A program made the translations under genes and the position numbers. A stretch of DNA of 64,000 bases, taken from assembly GCA_965198285.1 (NCBI GenBank), contig OZ240251.1, forward strand, positions 3,286,001 through 3,350,000. Reading direction: 5' to 3'. This document shows, one piece after another, positions 56,012-63,860 of the stretch; the stretch's first letter is position 1; the number at the start of each line of letters is the position of its first letter. The notes below the pieces were generated by a model. That model was not told the origin of the DNA. It made no database searches and saw nothing but the letters and a program-made list of their open reading frames with translations. The stretch is from UBA11872 sp965198285 (GTDB lineage Bacteria; Chloroflexota; UBA11872).

Positions 56012-56659
56012 TCAATCGCGGCCCGCGCCGTGCTCATGCACGAGCAGCAGCATGCCCGATCCGACTTCCAGCGTGGCCGTGGACCCGGTCAGCTCGTTGC
56101 TCACGCCCAGGCTGGTCCCGACCTCGAGGCTGCGGCCGCCAAGCTCGTAGCTGAGTCCGCGGGAGCTAATGTTCCCTACCGGCCCACCCACGGCCAGCAG
56201 CGTGACGATGTCGCCTGCACAGCCGCGGATTTCGGCCTGATCGGTCACCAGCCGCACGTCTCGTCGCCCGTCAGCCAGCAGCACCTCGCGGTCGCGCCAG
56301 CGCTCATTGGCCAGCAGCATCACGGTGGCCAGTTCGTGGTCGAGCCGGGCCCCGCCAAACGCTCCGACGACCACGATGCGCTTCGGATTGACTTCAAGCG
56401 CGGTCTGTATGGCCAACTCAGCGTCGGTGGCGTCCTTGGCCGTGGGGAAACGGCGCACCTCCACGTTTGGATTGGCCTCTCGCGCACGGGCAAACCCGTC
56501 CTCACCCAGCGAGTCGCCGTCGCCCACGATGACGTTGCAGATGCCGCCCGCCGCCGTGACGGCTCGCGCCCCGCCGTCGGCGGCGATGACACGGTCCGCC
56601 ATCGCCAATTGCCGCGCCAGAAACGCGGGATCGATATCGCCGTTGAGGACCACCAGCAC
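56012..56659 (-). CDS. thiN: Thiamine pyrophosphokinase
   Basis: 215 residues. 'ADRVIAADGGARAVTAAG', 'VIVGDGDSLGEDGFAR', 'FPTAKDATDAELAIQTAL' and 'VVVGAFGGARLDHELATVMLL' are the TPK active-site and Mg-binding motifs; the C-terminal half is the thiamine-binding beta-sandwich. It converts thiamine plus ATP to TPP, the ligand of the neighbouring riboswitch. The start is taken as GTG 56659 (MLVVLNGDI); the upstream frame overlaps the end of the next gene. It lies just upstream of the riboswitch on the same strand and is not itself controlled by it. Confidence 0.88.
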   Translation of the reverse strand: MLVVLNGDIDPAFLARQLAMADRVIAADGGARAVTAAGGICNVIVGDGDSLGEDGFARAREANPNVEVRRFPTAKDATDAELAIQTALEVNPKRIVVVGAFGGARLDHELATVMLLANERWRDREVLLADGRRDVRLVTDQAEIRGCAGDIVTLLAVGGPVGNISSRGLSYELGGRSLEVGTSLGVSNELTGSTATLEVGSGMLLLVHEHGAGRD

Positions 56660-56687
56660 CGTACTGCCGGCGTCAACGGTCGCCAGA

Positions 56688-58898
56688 CTAGAGATCCGTG
56701 CGGTAGACGTAGCGGATGTCCCAGAGCCCGAACAGGGTAGGCGTGAGATTTCCGAATACGTTGCGGACCGCGGTGAGCCGCTCGGAATGCGTGGTGTAGA
56801 CAACCGGCGCGTGATCGGCCGCGATTTCCTGTGCCTCGTGGTAATGCCGAACCCGCTGCTCGTGGTCCAGCTCCTGGCTGGCGCGGATGAAGCGGGAGTC
56901 GATTTCGGCTTCCCAGGTCGTGGCCGGTTCGGATTGATTCGGGTTCCACAGGTGTAGCGACTCGCTGCTGTGCCAGAACGCGATGCTGAAGTGCGGCTCG
57001 GATCCGCTGCCGAAGCCGATCAGGATCGTTTCCCAGTCATAGGAGTCGGTGAGTTGGTCAACGAGGACGCCAAACTCGACTTCCTCGATGTCTCCCTGAA
57101 TACCGATCTGCACCAGCCCAGCTTGGATGATCTGCAGGATCTGCAGGCGCACGCTGTTGCGCGAGTTGGTCGACAGCGTGAACCGGATGTTGTTGCCGGC
57201 GTAGTCTTCACGGATTCCATCGCCGTCACTGTCCACCCAGCCGAGACCGTCCAGGATGGCGTTGGCCTTCTCGATGTCGTACTCGTACTGCTGGACATTC
57301 GGATTATGGAAGTCGCCCGCGGCCGGGCCGATGAAGGACCACTGCGGGTAGCCGAGTCCGTATTGCACGTCGCTGATGATGGCGGCCTTGTCGACCGCGT
57401 GCGCGACTGCCTGACGGAATCGGGTGTTCTCGAACCACCGCAGCTTCTCGGGCGCCAGGTACGGCTCGCCGGTTTCCGCGTCGCTGCCCGGGTTCATGTT
57501 GAAGGCCAGGAACGTCGCTCCGAATGAAGGACCGCGGCTGTAGATCGTGAAGTTCCCTGCCTGCTGCAGCGGATTCAGGGCCGCGAACTCCTCACCCAAG
57601 ACGCCGTGGGCATCAGTCTCGCCTGCCTGAAACTTCATGAGTTCGGCGTCGAAGTCCGGGACGATGAGGTACCTGACCTGCTCCAGGTAGGGCAGCCGGT
57701 TTCCGGCACCGTCCTTGAGCCAGTAGTTCGGGTAGCGCCGCAGGAGGATGCGCTCGTCGGGTACGAGGGTCTCGATGGTGAAGGGACCCGTGCCGATGAT
57801 CTCGGTCGGATCTGTGTCGATGCCCCAGGTCGAGTTGAAGGTTCCGTCGTCCACGTGCGGCTCGAGGATGTGCCTCGGATAGATGGCGTTGGTCATGGAA
57901 CGCAGGAATGGAGCGAATGGCACCGGCAGCGCGAACTGGACGGTGTAGTCGTCAATCGTGCTGACGGTCATCCGCTCTTCGCGCCACTCGGCGGTCTCGT
58001 CGTCGAAGACGCGGAACGTGAAGGACGCGCGATCACTGGTCGGGATGTCGTCGTTGTAGATGATCCGGTTGAATGTGAAGTCCACATCGTGAGCAGTGAA
58101 GGGCTGGCCGTCGTGCCAGGTCACGTCCTGACGCAGGTGGAAGGTCCAGGTCAATCCGTCGTCCGAGTGCTCCCAGGACTCCGCCAGGCTCGGCTCGACT
58201 TGATTGTTCAGCCAGGAGATTTCGGTGAGGCCCTCGAAGAGATACCCGAGGATGCCGGATGACGACGACTCGTTGGCCAGGGCCAGATTCAGAGTCAGGG
58301 GACCGCCGATGGTGGAGTAGGTGACGCTCCCGCCCGGCGTGCCGACCGAGTACTCGAATGCCTCCGCATTGGCTTGCAATTCGGCCACGGTTGCACTGCG
58401 CAGGACAGGCGCCGGTTCCGGGGTAGGCGACGGCGGGGGCGGCACAACCAGCGGGGTGGCGACGTATGCCCACGCCTCATGCGTCTGATCGCTGTCAGCG
58501 CCAAAGGACTGAACCAGCGGTCCGGGGAGATCGTCGTCGGCTACGACGTAGGTCGTGACAACGATCAGCGATTCGTGCATCGCCAGGTTGCCCACGCGCA
58601 GCTGCGGATTGCCCGCGTAGTTCTCGGTGGGTCGATCCGTCTCGTACGGGTAGTGCAACAGGAACAGGCCGGTCAGATCGGTTCCGCCGGTATTCGACAC
58701 CCTCACCCGACAGGTCAATGTGTCGCCCGGCGTCGCCGACTCGCTGTCGCACTCGGCGCTGATCGCCAGGCCCGGCGCCCCGGAATGCGACGCGGATGCG
58801 TTTGACGGGCCGACGACCAAGGCTGCCGCCGCAGCCAGAACCGCCAGGATGACGGCAAGGCGAAGTGAACGGAAAGGCGTTACGTGGGTAGCAAACAT
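56688..58898 (-). CDS. Oligopeptide-type ABC substrate-binding protein (family 5) fused to an N-terminal Ig-like (DUF11/CARDB) domain
   Basis: 736 residues. Signal peptide (SLRLAVILAVLAAAAALVVG, ending near ASA-S, no lipobox Cys). Then one Ig-like domain, 'LTCRVRVSNTGGTDLTGLFL' to 'HEAWAYVATPL', of the type seen in DUF11/CARDB surface proteins. A proline linker (PPPPSPTPEPAP) follows, then a complete SBP_bac_5 domain: 'YLFEGLTEISWLNNQVEPSL', 'AESWEHSDDGLTWTFHLRQDVTWHDGQPFTAHDV' and the C-terminal 'AADHAPVVYTTH'. The fusion is unusual for this class. The start at 58898 is chosen for the signal peptide; the ribosome site is weak. It probably binds a peptide or similar compound; no permease adjacent. 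Confidence 0.85.
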   Translation of the reverse strand: MFATHVTPFRSLRLAVILAVLAAAAALVVGPSNASASHSGAPGLAISAECDSESATPGDTLTCRVRVSNTGGTDLTGLFLLHYPYETDRPTENYAGNPQLRVGNLAMHESLIVVTTYVVADDDLPGPLVQSFGADSDQTHEAWAYVATPLVVPPPPSPTPEPAPVLRSATVAELQANAEAFEYSVGTPGGSVTYSTIGGPLTLNLALANESSSSGILGYLFEGLTEISWLNNQVEPSLAESWEHSDDGLTWTFHLRQDVTWHDGQPFTAHDVDFTFNRIIYNDDIPTSDRASFTFRVFDDETAEWREERMTVSTIDDYTVQFALPVPFAPFLRSMTNAIYPRHILEPHVDDGTFNSTWGIDTDPTEIIGTGPFTIETLVPDERILLRRYPNYWLKDGAGNRLPYLEQVRYLIVPDFDAELMKFQAGETDAHGVLGEEFAALNPLQQAGNFTIYSRGPSFGATFLAFNMNPGSDAETGEPYLAPEKLRWFENTRFRQAVAHAVDKAAIISDVQYGLGYPQWSFIGPAAGDFHNPNVQQYEYDIEKANAILDGLGWVDSDGDGIREDYAGNNIRFTLSTNSRNSVRLQILQIIQAGLVQIGIQGDIEEVEFGVLVDQLTDSYDWETILIGFGSGSEPHFSIAFWHSSESLHLWNPNQSEPATTWEAEIDSRFIRASQELDHEQRVRHYHEAQEIAADHAPVVYTTHSERLTAVRNVFGNLTPTLFGLWDIRYVYRTDL

Positions 58899-58998
58899 TC
58901 TCGGGTTCAACGGCTTCCGATCGGCACCGGCGACAACGTCACGCATCGGCCTACGACTGTCAAGCCCGGCCCCTTCGGCGGGCGGGGGTGAAGGGGGG

Positions 58999-59052
58999 AG
59001 CTGTCGCTGGCCAGCCCGACCCCTTAAGGGGTCGGGCTGGCCAGCGACAGCT
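58999..59052. repeat. Perfect 54-bp palindrome
   Basis: Two 27-base arms centred on TTAA, from AGCTGTCGCTGG on the left to CCAGCGACAGCT on the right, with no mismatch. An imperfect half-relative (AGCCCGGCCCCTTCGG) lies just upstream at about 58963-58978. About 100 bases before the start of the binding-protein gene on that strand. It could be a strong hairpin, a repetitive extragenic element or a protein-binding site. Confidence 0.9.
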
Positions 59053-59418
59053 TGAGGCGGATTTTTGAGGCGCAACGGCGACATGTTGCGAGGCTGCGCG
59101 GGGATTCGCGGGGGCTGGATACGCCAGGTTGGCGGAGAGAGCACGAGCGCGGGGAAGGCGGCGAGATAACGGAAGCCGGGGCACCGACAGGCAAGGGGCG
59201 CGGGCAAGGGAATTCCGGGGATGGGGCGGAGATGGCAGATCAAGTGTACATATTATGAGTACGACTGTCAATGAGCGGGCTGGTGGTGGGATCGGACGGC
59301 CCTGCGCGGAAGGCTGGAGGGCGCTTCTCGAATCGCCCCTAGCGGATCGCGGCGGGGGCAGGGGCTCGGGAGGGGCGGCTAGCCGGGGGGCGGCGGGGGT
59401 TCACCCGGTTCTTAGGCC
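59053..59418. other. GC-rich intergenic region without a recognised gene
   Basis: Frames here are open only because of composition (Gly/Arg-rich). No ribosome-site-plus-start pair and no tRNA seen. An AT-rich patch (tacatattatga) lies near 59247. Confidence 0.5.
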
Positions 59419-59607
59419 AGGTGTTCACGGTTGCCGTCGAATGTGTTCACCGAATCCCGAAATGTGTTCACTTTTTTCGCCAATGTGTTCACTTTTGGGG
59501 CCAGTGTGTCTAGTTTTCAGGCCGATGTGTCCACTTTCCAGGCCAATGTGTCCAGTTTTGAGGCCGATGTGTCAACTTTTCGGGCCGATGTGTCCAGTGG
59601 GTCTCCA
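59419..59607 (+). repeat. Tandem repeat, nine units of 21 bp
   Basis: Units start at 59419, 59440, 59461, 59482, 59503, 59524, 59545, 59566 and 59587. Rough consensus: (A/G)ATGTGT(T/C)CA, then CTTTT and ending GGCC. The seven-codon period gives a heptad peptide (roughly DVSTFQA) in a TTG-started frame from 59431 to 59694, but that frame has no ribosome site, so coding is doubtful. There are no spacers and the array is not CRISPR-like. Confidence 0.85.
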
Positions 59608-59726
59608 CAGGCGTTCACCGTGTCTCCGATCCGGGTCCCTGGACCGTGGAGCGGAATGCCGGCGCTCAGCGGCGGGCAAACCGCGAGGGTCTGAGCAGCG
59701 CAGGCTGACGGTTCCGGCCGTCGGCC

Positions 59727-60821
59727 TCAGGCGAAGCGGTCCGGTCCGAAGGGTCTGAGGAGCGGATCCAGCCGACCGTCGCATACGAGGTCGGCTGCTA
59801 GTTCGGCCGTGACCGGCGCAAGGGCGATGCCCTTGGTGAAGTGACCTGTGGCGACGACAAGCCCGTCGACAGGTGTCGGACCGATTACCGGAAAGCCGTC
59901 GGCCGACTGTGGACGGAAGCCCATCCAGGTTTCCACGATCTCGGCGTCGGCGAGCCCGGGGACCAGGGCGGCGCTATCGGCCTGTAGCTGTCGAATGGCA
60001 TCCGGGTCGATGTGGGCGTCGAACCCCACGTCTTCCTGCGTGGCGCCCAGGGCCACTCGTCCGTCCCGGCGCGGCACGATGATCCCTTCCGGAAAGTTGA
60101 TGGCGCGATGAGGTCCCTCGGCCCGGACGGCGCACATTTGACCCTTGGAGGGACGCACAGGCAGCCGGAATCCGGGCGCAAGGCCAGCGCACCAGGCGCC
60201 GGCGGCTAGAAGCACGGCAGGCGCAGATACAACCACGTCACTCAGGCAAACACCCGTGGCGCGGCCACCGCTGACCTCAATTGAGATCGCCGGGGCATCG
60301 GTCAGCACGTCGACGCCAGCCGAGCGAACCGCCTGCTCCAGGGCGGCGCCCAGCAGTCGCGGATCGAGCGACGCATCGGCGGGAAAAAGCGCGGCCATCG
60401 TTACGGATCCCGTACAGAGCGGCTCCAGTTCGCGTAGCGCTGAGGGCGTCAGCGATTCGGCTTCGTAGTCGGCCTCGTTCAGCCAGGAGATCCGCGCTTC
60501 AAGCTCGGCGGCTTCCTGGTCAGTCCTTGCCACGGCGAGAATGCCTTCGGTGCGCCAATCCACACCGTCAGCCGCAACGTTCTCCAGGAACTCCGGATAG
60601 GCCGCGAGCGATCGCCGCAACAGATCAAAGAGCGGACCCGGCCCCGCCCCATAGTGATGCGCGGCAATCACGCCCGCCGCGGCCCAGGTGGACTCGCGGG
60701 CCGGCCGCCCCCGCTCGATCAGCGTGACTGTCAGGCCCCGTCGACGCAGTTCCCAGGCACACGCCAGCCCGATCACACCGCCGCCGACAATGACCGCGTC
60801 GGCTGTCCTACCTGGGCTCAC
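59727..60821 (-). CDS. thiO: Glycine oxidase-like FAD-dependent oxidoreductase (ThiO)
   Basis: 364 residues. FAD-binding VIVGGGVIGLACAWELRRRG (10-29), 'ARESTWAAAGVIAAHHYG', 'LLAAGAWCAG' and C-terminal 'VVATGHFTKGIALAPVTAEL'. The 'RPSKGQMCAV' and 'TQEDVGFDAH' segments are characteristic of ThiO among D-amino-acid-oxidase-fold proteins. ThiO oxidises glycine to iminoglycine for the thiazole part of thiamine. No thiS/thiG nearby, so a role in general amine catabolism is an alternative. GTG start 60821. Probably in an operon with the aldolase upstream (33 bases). Confidence 0.82.
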   Translation of the reverse strand: MSPGRTADAVIVGGGVIGLACAWELRRRGLTVTLIERGRPARESTWAAAGVIAAHHYGAGPGPLFDLLRRSLAAYPEFLENVAADGVDWRTEGILAVARTDQEAAELEARISWLNEADYEAESLTPSALRELEPLCTGSVTMAALFPADASLDPRLLGAALEQAVRSAGVDVLTDAPAISIEVSGGRATGVCLSDVVVSAPAVLLAAGAWCAGLAPGFRLPVRPSKGQMCAVRAEGPHRAINFPEGIIVPRRDGRVALGATQEDVGFDAHIDPDAIRQLQADSAALVPGLADAEIVETWMGFRPQSADGFPVIGPTPVDGLVVATGHFTKGIALAPVTAELAADLVCDGRLDPLLRPFGPDRFA

Positions 60822-60854
60822 AGCCAGGTTGGTCCGCCGTGGAGCAACCTCCGG

Positions 60855-61649
60855 CTAGGCCCCGTCCACGGCGGCACGCAGGGCTTCGCCGTTCTGCGCC
60901 CACCAACTGGACAGGATGCCGATGTCGGTTCCGATCGAGAAATGCGTGACGCCCATGTCCAAGTAGCGCTTGGCGTGGTCGGGCGAGCCGATCTCCGCCC
61001 GTGGCTGAATGCCCATGCTCAGCGCGGTCTTGATGACATAGGCCTCGGCTTCGCGGACGGCCGGGGAGCCGCCCTGGCCGGGCATGTCGATGCTCATGGC
61101 GTAGTCGGTGGGACCGAACTGGACCATGTCCACGCCGCCGACGCCCAGCACGTTCTCGAGATTCCGGACGGCCTCGTCCTTTTCGATCATCAGCATCACG
61201 ACGGCCTGTTCCAGCGCGTCCACAAACGCCTGGCTGCCGCCTTCGCGCACGTAGCCCGTGTCACGACGCGAACCGGCGCCATGCCGACCGCCGGTCGACG
61301 GAGTGCTGGCCCGAACCGCCTGCACACACTCGCGCGCTTCCTCAGGCGTTCGCACATCCGCAAACAGCAGGTTCTGAATGCCCGAGCCGATGGCCCGCAC
61401 GCTCAGGTACGTGCGCGGCTCCTGCTCGATCTTCATCATGCCGCTGAAGTTGTCGAAGAGATCGATCGCCCGCCCAATGTTCTCCAGCGCGTAGAGGTCG
61501 TAGGGCGCGTACTCGGCCACGAATTCCACGTAGTCGTACTGACCGGTCTGGCCGACCAGCTCAACAATCGCGGGCCAGGAGATGAGGACGTGGGTGCTGA
61601 TACTCGGCTTTCCGGCATCGAGCAAGTTGCGAAGACGGTTGGGGCGCAT
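60855..61649 (-). CDS. HpcH/HpaI family aldolase/lyase
   Basis: 264 residues of the phosphoenolpyruvate/pyruvate (beta/alpha)8 superfamily. Recognisable parts: 'VVMLMIEKDEAVRNLENVLG' (metal-binding Glu), 'GVDMVQFGPTDYAMSI' (metal-binding Asp and substrate loop) and a C-terminal 'GVTHFSIGTDIGIL'. Such enzymes cleave 2-keto-3-deoxy sugar acids to pyruvate and an aldehyde. With the adjacent enolase-superfamily dehydratase (74 bases upstream) it forms a plausible sugar-acid degradation pair: dehydratase makes the 2-keto-3-deoxy acid, aldolase splits it. ATG 61649, no strong ribosome site. Confidence 0.85.
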   Translation of the reverse strand: MRPNRLRNLLDAGKPSISTHVLISWPAIVELVGQTGQYDYVEFVAEYAPYDLYALENIGRAIDLFDNFSGMMKIEQEPRTYLSVRAIGSGIQNLLFADVRTPEEARECVQAVRASTPSTGGRHGAGSRRDTGYVREGGSQAFVDALEQAVVMLMIEKDEAVRNLENVLGVGGVDMVQFGPTDYAMSIDMPGQGGSPAVREAEAYVIKTALSMGIQPRAEIGSPDHAKRYLDMGVTHFSIGTDIGILSSWWAQNGEALRAAVDGA

Positions 61650-61723
61650 AAGGGTCTACCAAGATGTCGGCTGCCGCGCAGTGTTTCACACCACCGCGGG
61701 CAGCGTCTCCGTAGGCGCGCCGC

Positions 61724-62836
61724 TCAGGTCACCAGGTACTCCCGCAACGCGTCCCAATTGACTTCCATGCCCAGGCCAGGCCCCTGAGGCAGTCGAACGG
61801 TACCGTCGACGGTCAGTTCCAGCTTTTCATGGAACATGACCTCGTTCAGCCCGGCCACGTTGGGGTTGTAGAACTCCAGGATCAACGGCATCGGGAAAGC
61901 CGCCAGCAGGTGAATGTGGACTTCCTGCAGGCCGTGCGGCGCAATTGGGATCTCGTACGCCGCCGCCAGTGCCGCGACCTTGCGGTATTCGGTGATCCCG
62001 CCGAGCACCATCGCGTCGGGGTTCAGGATGTCCACGGCCCCGGTTTCCAGCAATTCGCGGAAGCCCCAGCGGGTGTATTCGTTCTCACCGGCGGCAACGG
62101 GCACCGTTGAGGATCGGGCCGTCGCGGCGCTGCCACGCATGTTGTCGGGCGATACCGGTTCCTCAAACCAAAAGGCGTCGTACTTCTCCAGGATGCGCGC
62201 CATGCGCACCGCATCCGCCTGCACGTAGGCGTTGTTGGCATCCACCAGCAGGTCGATGTCAGGGCCGATGGCCTCGCGCACCGCGCGAATCCGTGTTTCA
62301 TCCTCCCGAAGCGGCACCGCGCCAATCTTCATCTTCACCGCGTTCGCGCCCTGCTCCACGCAACCCAGCATTTCGTCCTGCAGTTCGGGCAGACCTTTCC
62401 CCTCGGCGTAGTAGCCGCCGGCGATGTAGGCGCGCACCTCGTCGGTATAACCACCCAGCACCTGGTAAAGCGGGCACTCAAAGGACTTGGCCACAATGTC
62501 CCAGAGCGCGATGTCGATGGCCGAGATTGCTCGGGTGGTCAGGCCCTTCCGGCCGAAGATCTTGGGCTGGTACAGGGAATCCCAGATGCGCTCCACGTTG
62601 CGCGGGTCCTCGCCGATCAGCGCCTGCCGCATGTCGTTGACAGTGGCGATGATGACGTCGCCGTGCCGCGTGGCCGCGATTCCGCCGGCTCCGCAGACGC
62701 CAAAGCCTTCCAATCCACTGTCCGTCGAAATCCGTACGACGACGTTCTTGGAGGCGGTGTAGGTGTACTTCCCATTGCTGATCGGCGTGTCATACGGCTT
62801 GGCGTACAACTCGGCGGTTACGTCGGTGATCTTCAC
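61724..62836 (-). CDS. Mandelate racemase / muconate lactonizing enzyme family protein (enolase superfamily, sugar-acid dehydratase-like)
   Basis: 370 residues with capping domain and barrel. Active-site residues visible: Lys168-x-Lys170 in AVKMKIGA, metal ligands Asp199 (LLVDANNAY), Glu225 (FWFEEPV) and Glu251 (AAGENEYT), and His301 in PIAPHGLQ. The K-x-K plus His pattern is typical of MR-subgroup dehydratases of galactonate/rhamnonate type. GTG 62836 ('MKITDVTAELYAKPYD') chosen as the family start. Paired with the HpcH aldolase downstream. The exact sugar acid is not inferable. Confidence 0.9.
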   Translation of the reverse strand: MKITDVTAELYAKPYDTPISNGKYTYTASKNVVVRISTDSGLEGFGVCGAGGIAATRHGDVIIATVNDMRQALIGEDPRNVERIWDSLYQPKIFGRKGLTTRAISAIDIALWDIVAKSFECPLYQVLGGYTDEVRAYIAGGYYAEGKGLPELQDEMLGCVEQGANAVKMKIGAVPLREDETRIRAVREAIGPDIDLLVDANNAYVQADAVRMARILEKYDAFWFEEPVSPDNMRGSAATARSSTVPVAAGENEYTRWGFRELLETGAVDILNPDAMVLGGITEYRKVAALAAAYEIPIAPHGLQEVHIHLLAAFPMPLILEFYNPNVAGLNEVMFHEKLELTVDGTVRLPQGPGLGMEVNWDALREYLVT

Positions 62837-62900
62837 GCGGCGGCTCGCATCGACTGAAGGGTGCAAGCGCAGCAAACCACGGCGGCGGGCACGCGGTCAA

Positions 62901-63671
62901 TCAGGGACGAGTAACGCTTGCTTGTCCCACGATCATGAACGACGTAACCGCCGCGACCGATCCATCCACGGTGATCTCAACCGCGTGCTCGCCGACGCAG
63001 GTGGTCTCGTCCAAGTAGAAGGCGAAGAAGCCGCGGCGCAACGCCCGCTGCGGTCCGGTCTCGTACTCGCCGCCGCAGCTGCCGGAGCTCCAGCGGAACC
63101 CGAGCCGAGCGCCTGCTCGCACGTCGCGAAACTCGACGCTGATGTATACCCGGTCATCCAGCCCAAATGTGTCCGACAAGTCCTGTGGTCGCTGCAAGCC
63201 GTCCACCGTCAGCGCCGTGGCGATCCGGCCAACGACTGCGCGAGCCGGGGTAGGCGCCCGCGTGGGCGCCGCCGTGGGGCGTTCGGTCGCCGCCGGCGGC
63301 GGTGTTGCAGCCGGTGTGGTCGGGCTGGGAGATGCGACCGGCGACGGGTTTGGCGAGGGTGGAAGAGCTGTGGCCGTGCTGGACGGTGTTGTGGGAACAG
63401 ACGTGGGCGGCGCTTGCGCCGTAGGCGCCGGTTCGGGAGAAACCGTGGGTGTCCCGGTTGACGCAGGGCGCGGCGCAGCCGCCACAGTCGCTCCAGTTGC
63501 TGGGGCGGCCGGCGTGGAAAGGGCCGGCGAGGGGCTCGCGGCGGCGGGTGGCGGCTGCGTAGACGCAGGCGCGCTGGGCGTCGCCGTGGTGTCGCCATTG
63601 CACGCAGCCAGCACAACAATAAGGAGCGCGAAGCAGCCGCAACAGACCGCCACCCTGGCGCAGGACCTCAT
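62901..63671 (-). CDS. Lipoprotein with long Pro/Thr/Ala/Ser linker
   Basis: 256 residues. Signal with lipobox LAAC (residues 8-24: VAVCCGCFALLIVVLAAC). Then about 120 residues of nearly pure Pro, Thr, Ala and Ser, a spacer through or along the envelope. The globular C-terminal 100 residues start 'RIATALTVDGLQRPQDLSDT' and include 'GFFAFYLDETTCVGEHAVEI', with two Cys that could form a disulfide. Function unknown. ATG 63671 is chosen to give a standard signal peptide. Confidence 0.78.
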   Translation of the reverse strand: MRSCARVAVCCGCFALLIVVLAACNGDTTATPSAPASTQPPPAAASPSPALSTPAAPATGATVAAAPRPASTGTPTVSPEPAPTAQAPPTSVPTTPSSTATALPPSPNPSPVASPSPTTPAATPPPAATERPTAAPTRAPTPARAVVGRIATALTVDGLQRPQDLSDTFGLDDRVYISVEFRDVRAGARLGFRWSSGSCGGEYETGPQRALRRGFFAFYLDETTCVGEHAVEITVDGSVAAVTSFMIVGQASVTRP

Positions 63672-63860
63672 TCGCGTTGTGCAGCGTCGCACGATGGTCC
63701 TCAACAGTCGCCGCAGCCTTTGCCGAGCGTCAGGCAGCGGCCGAAGCAAGCAACCCGAAACATTCGTCCAGCGAAATGAAAGTCTAACAACGGAAGGTCC
63801 GCAGACTCGGTTCCCTATGAGACCGAGGAAACCCGCCGCAGCGTTACGCAGAACGTGGTG

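Noticed and set aside
59419..59607. Tandem repeats as a CRISPR array
   Set aside because: Units are contiguous 21-mers with no unique spacers and no cas genes nearby.
59431..59694. Repeat-containing open frame (87 codons) as a protein gene
   Set aside because: TTG start, no ribosome site, and the repeat alone explains the open frame; kept only as a repeat feature.
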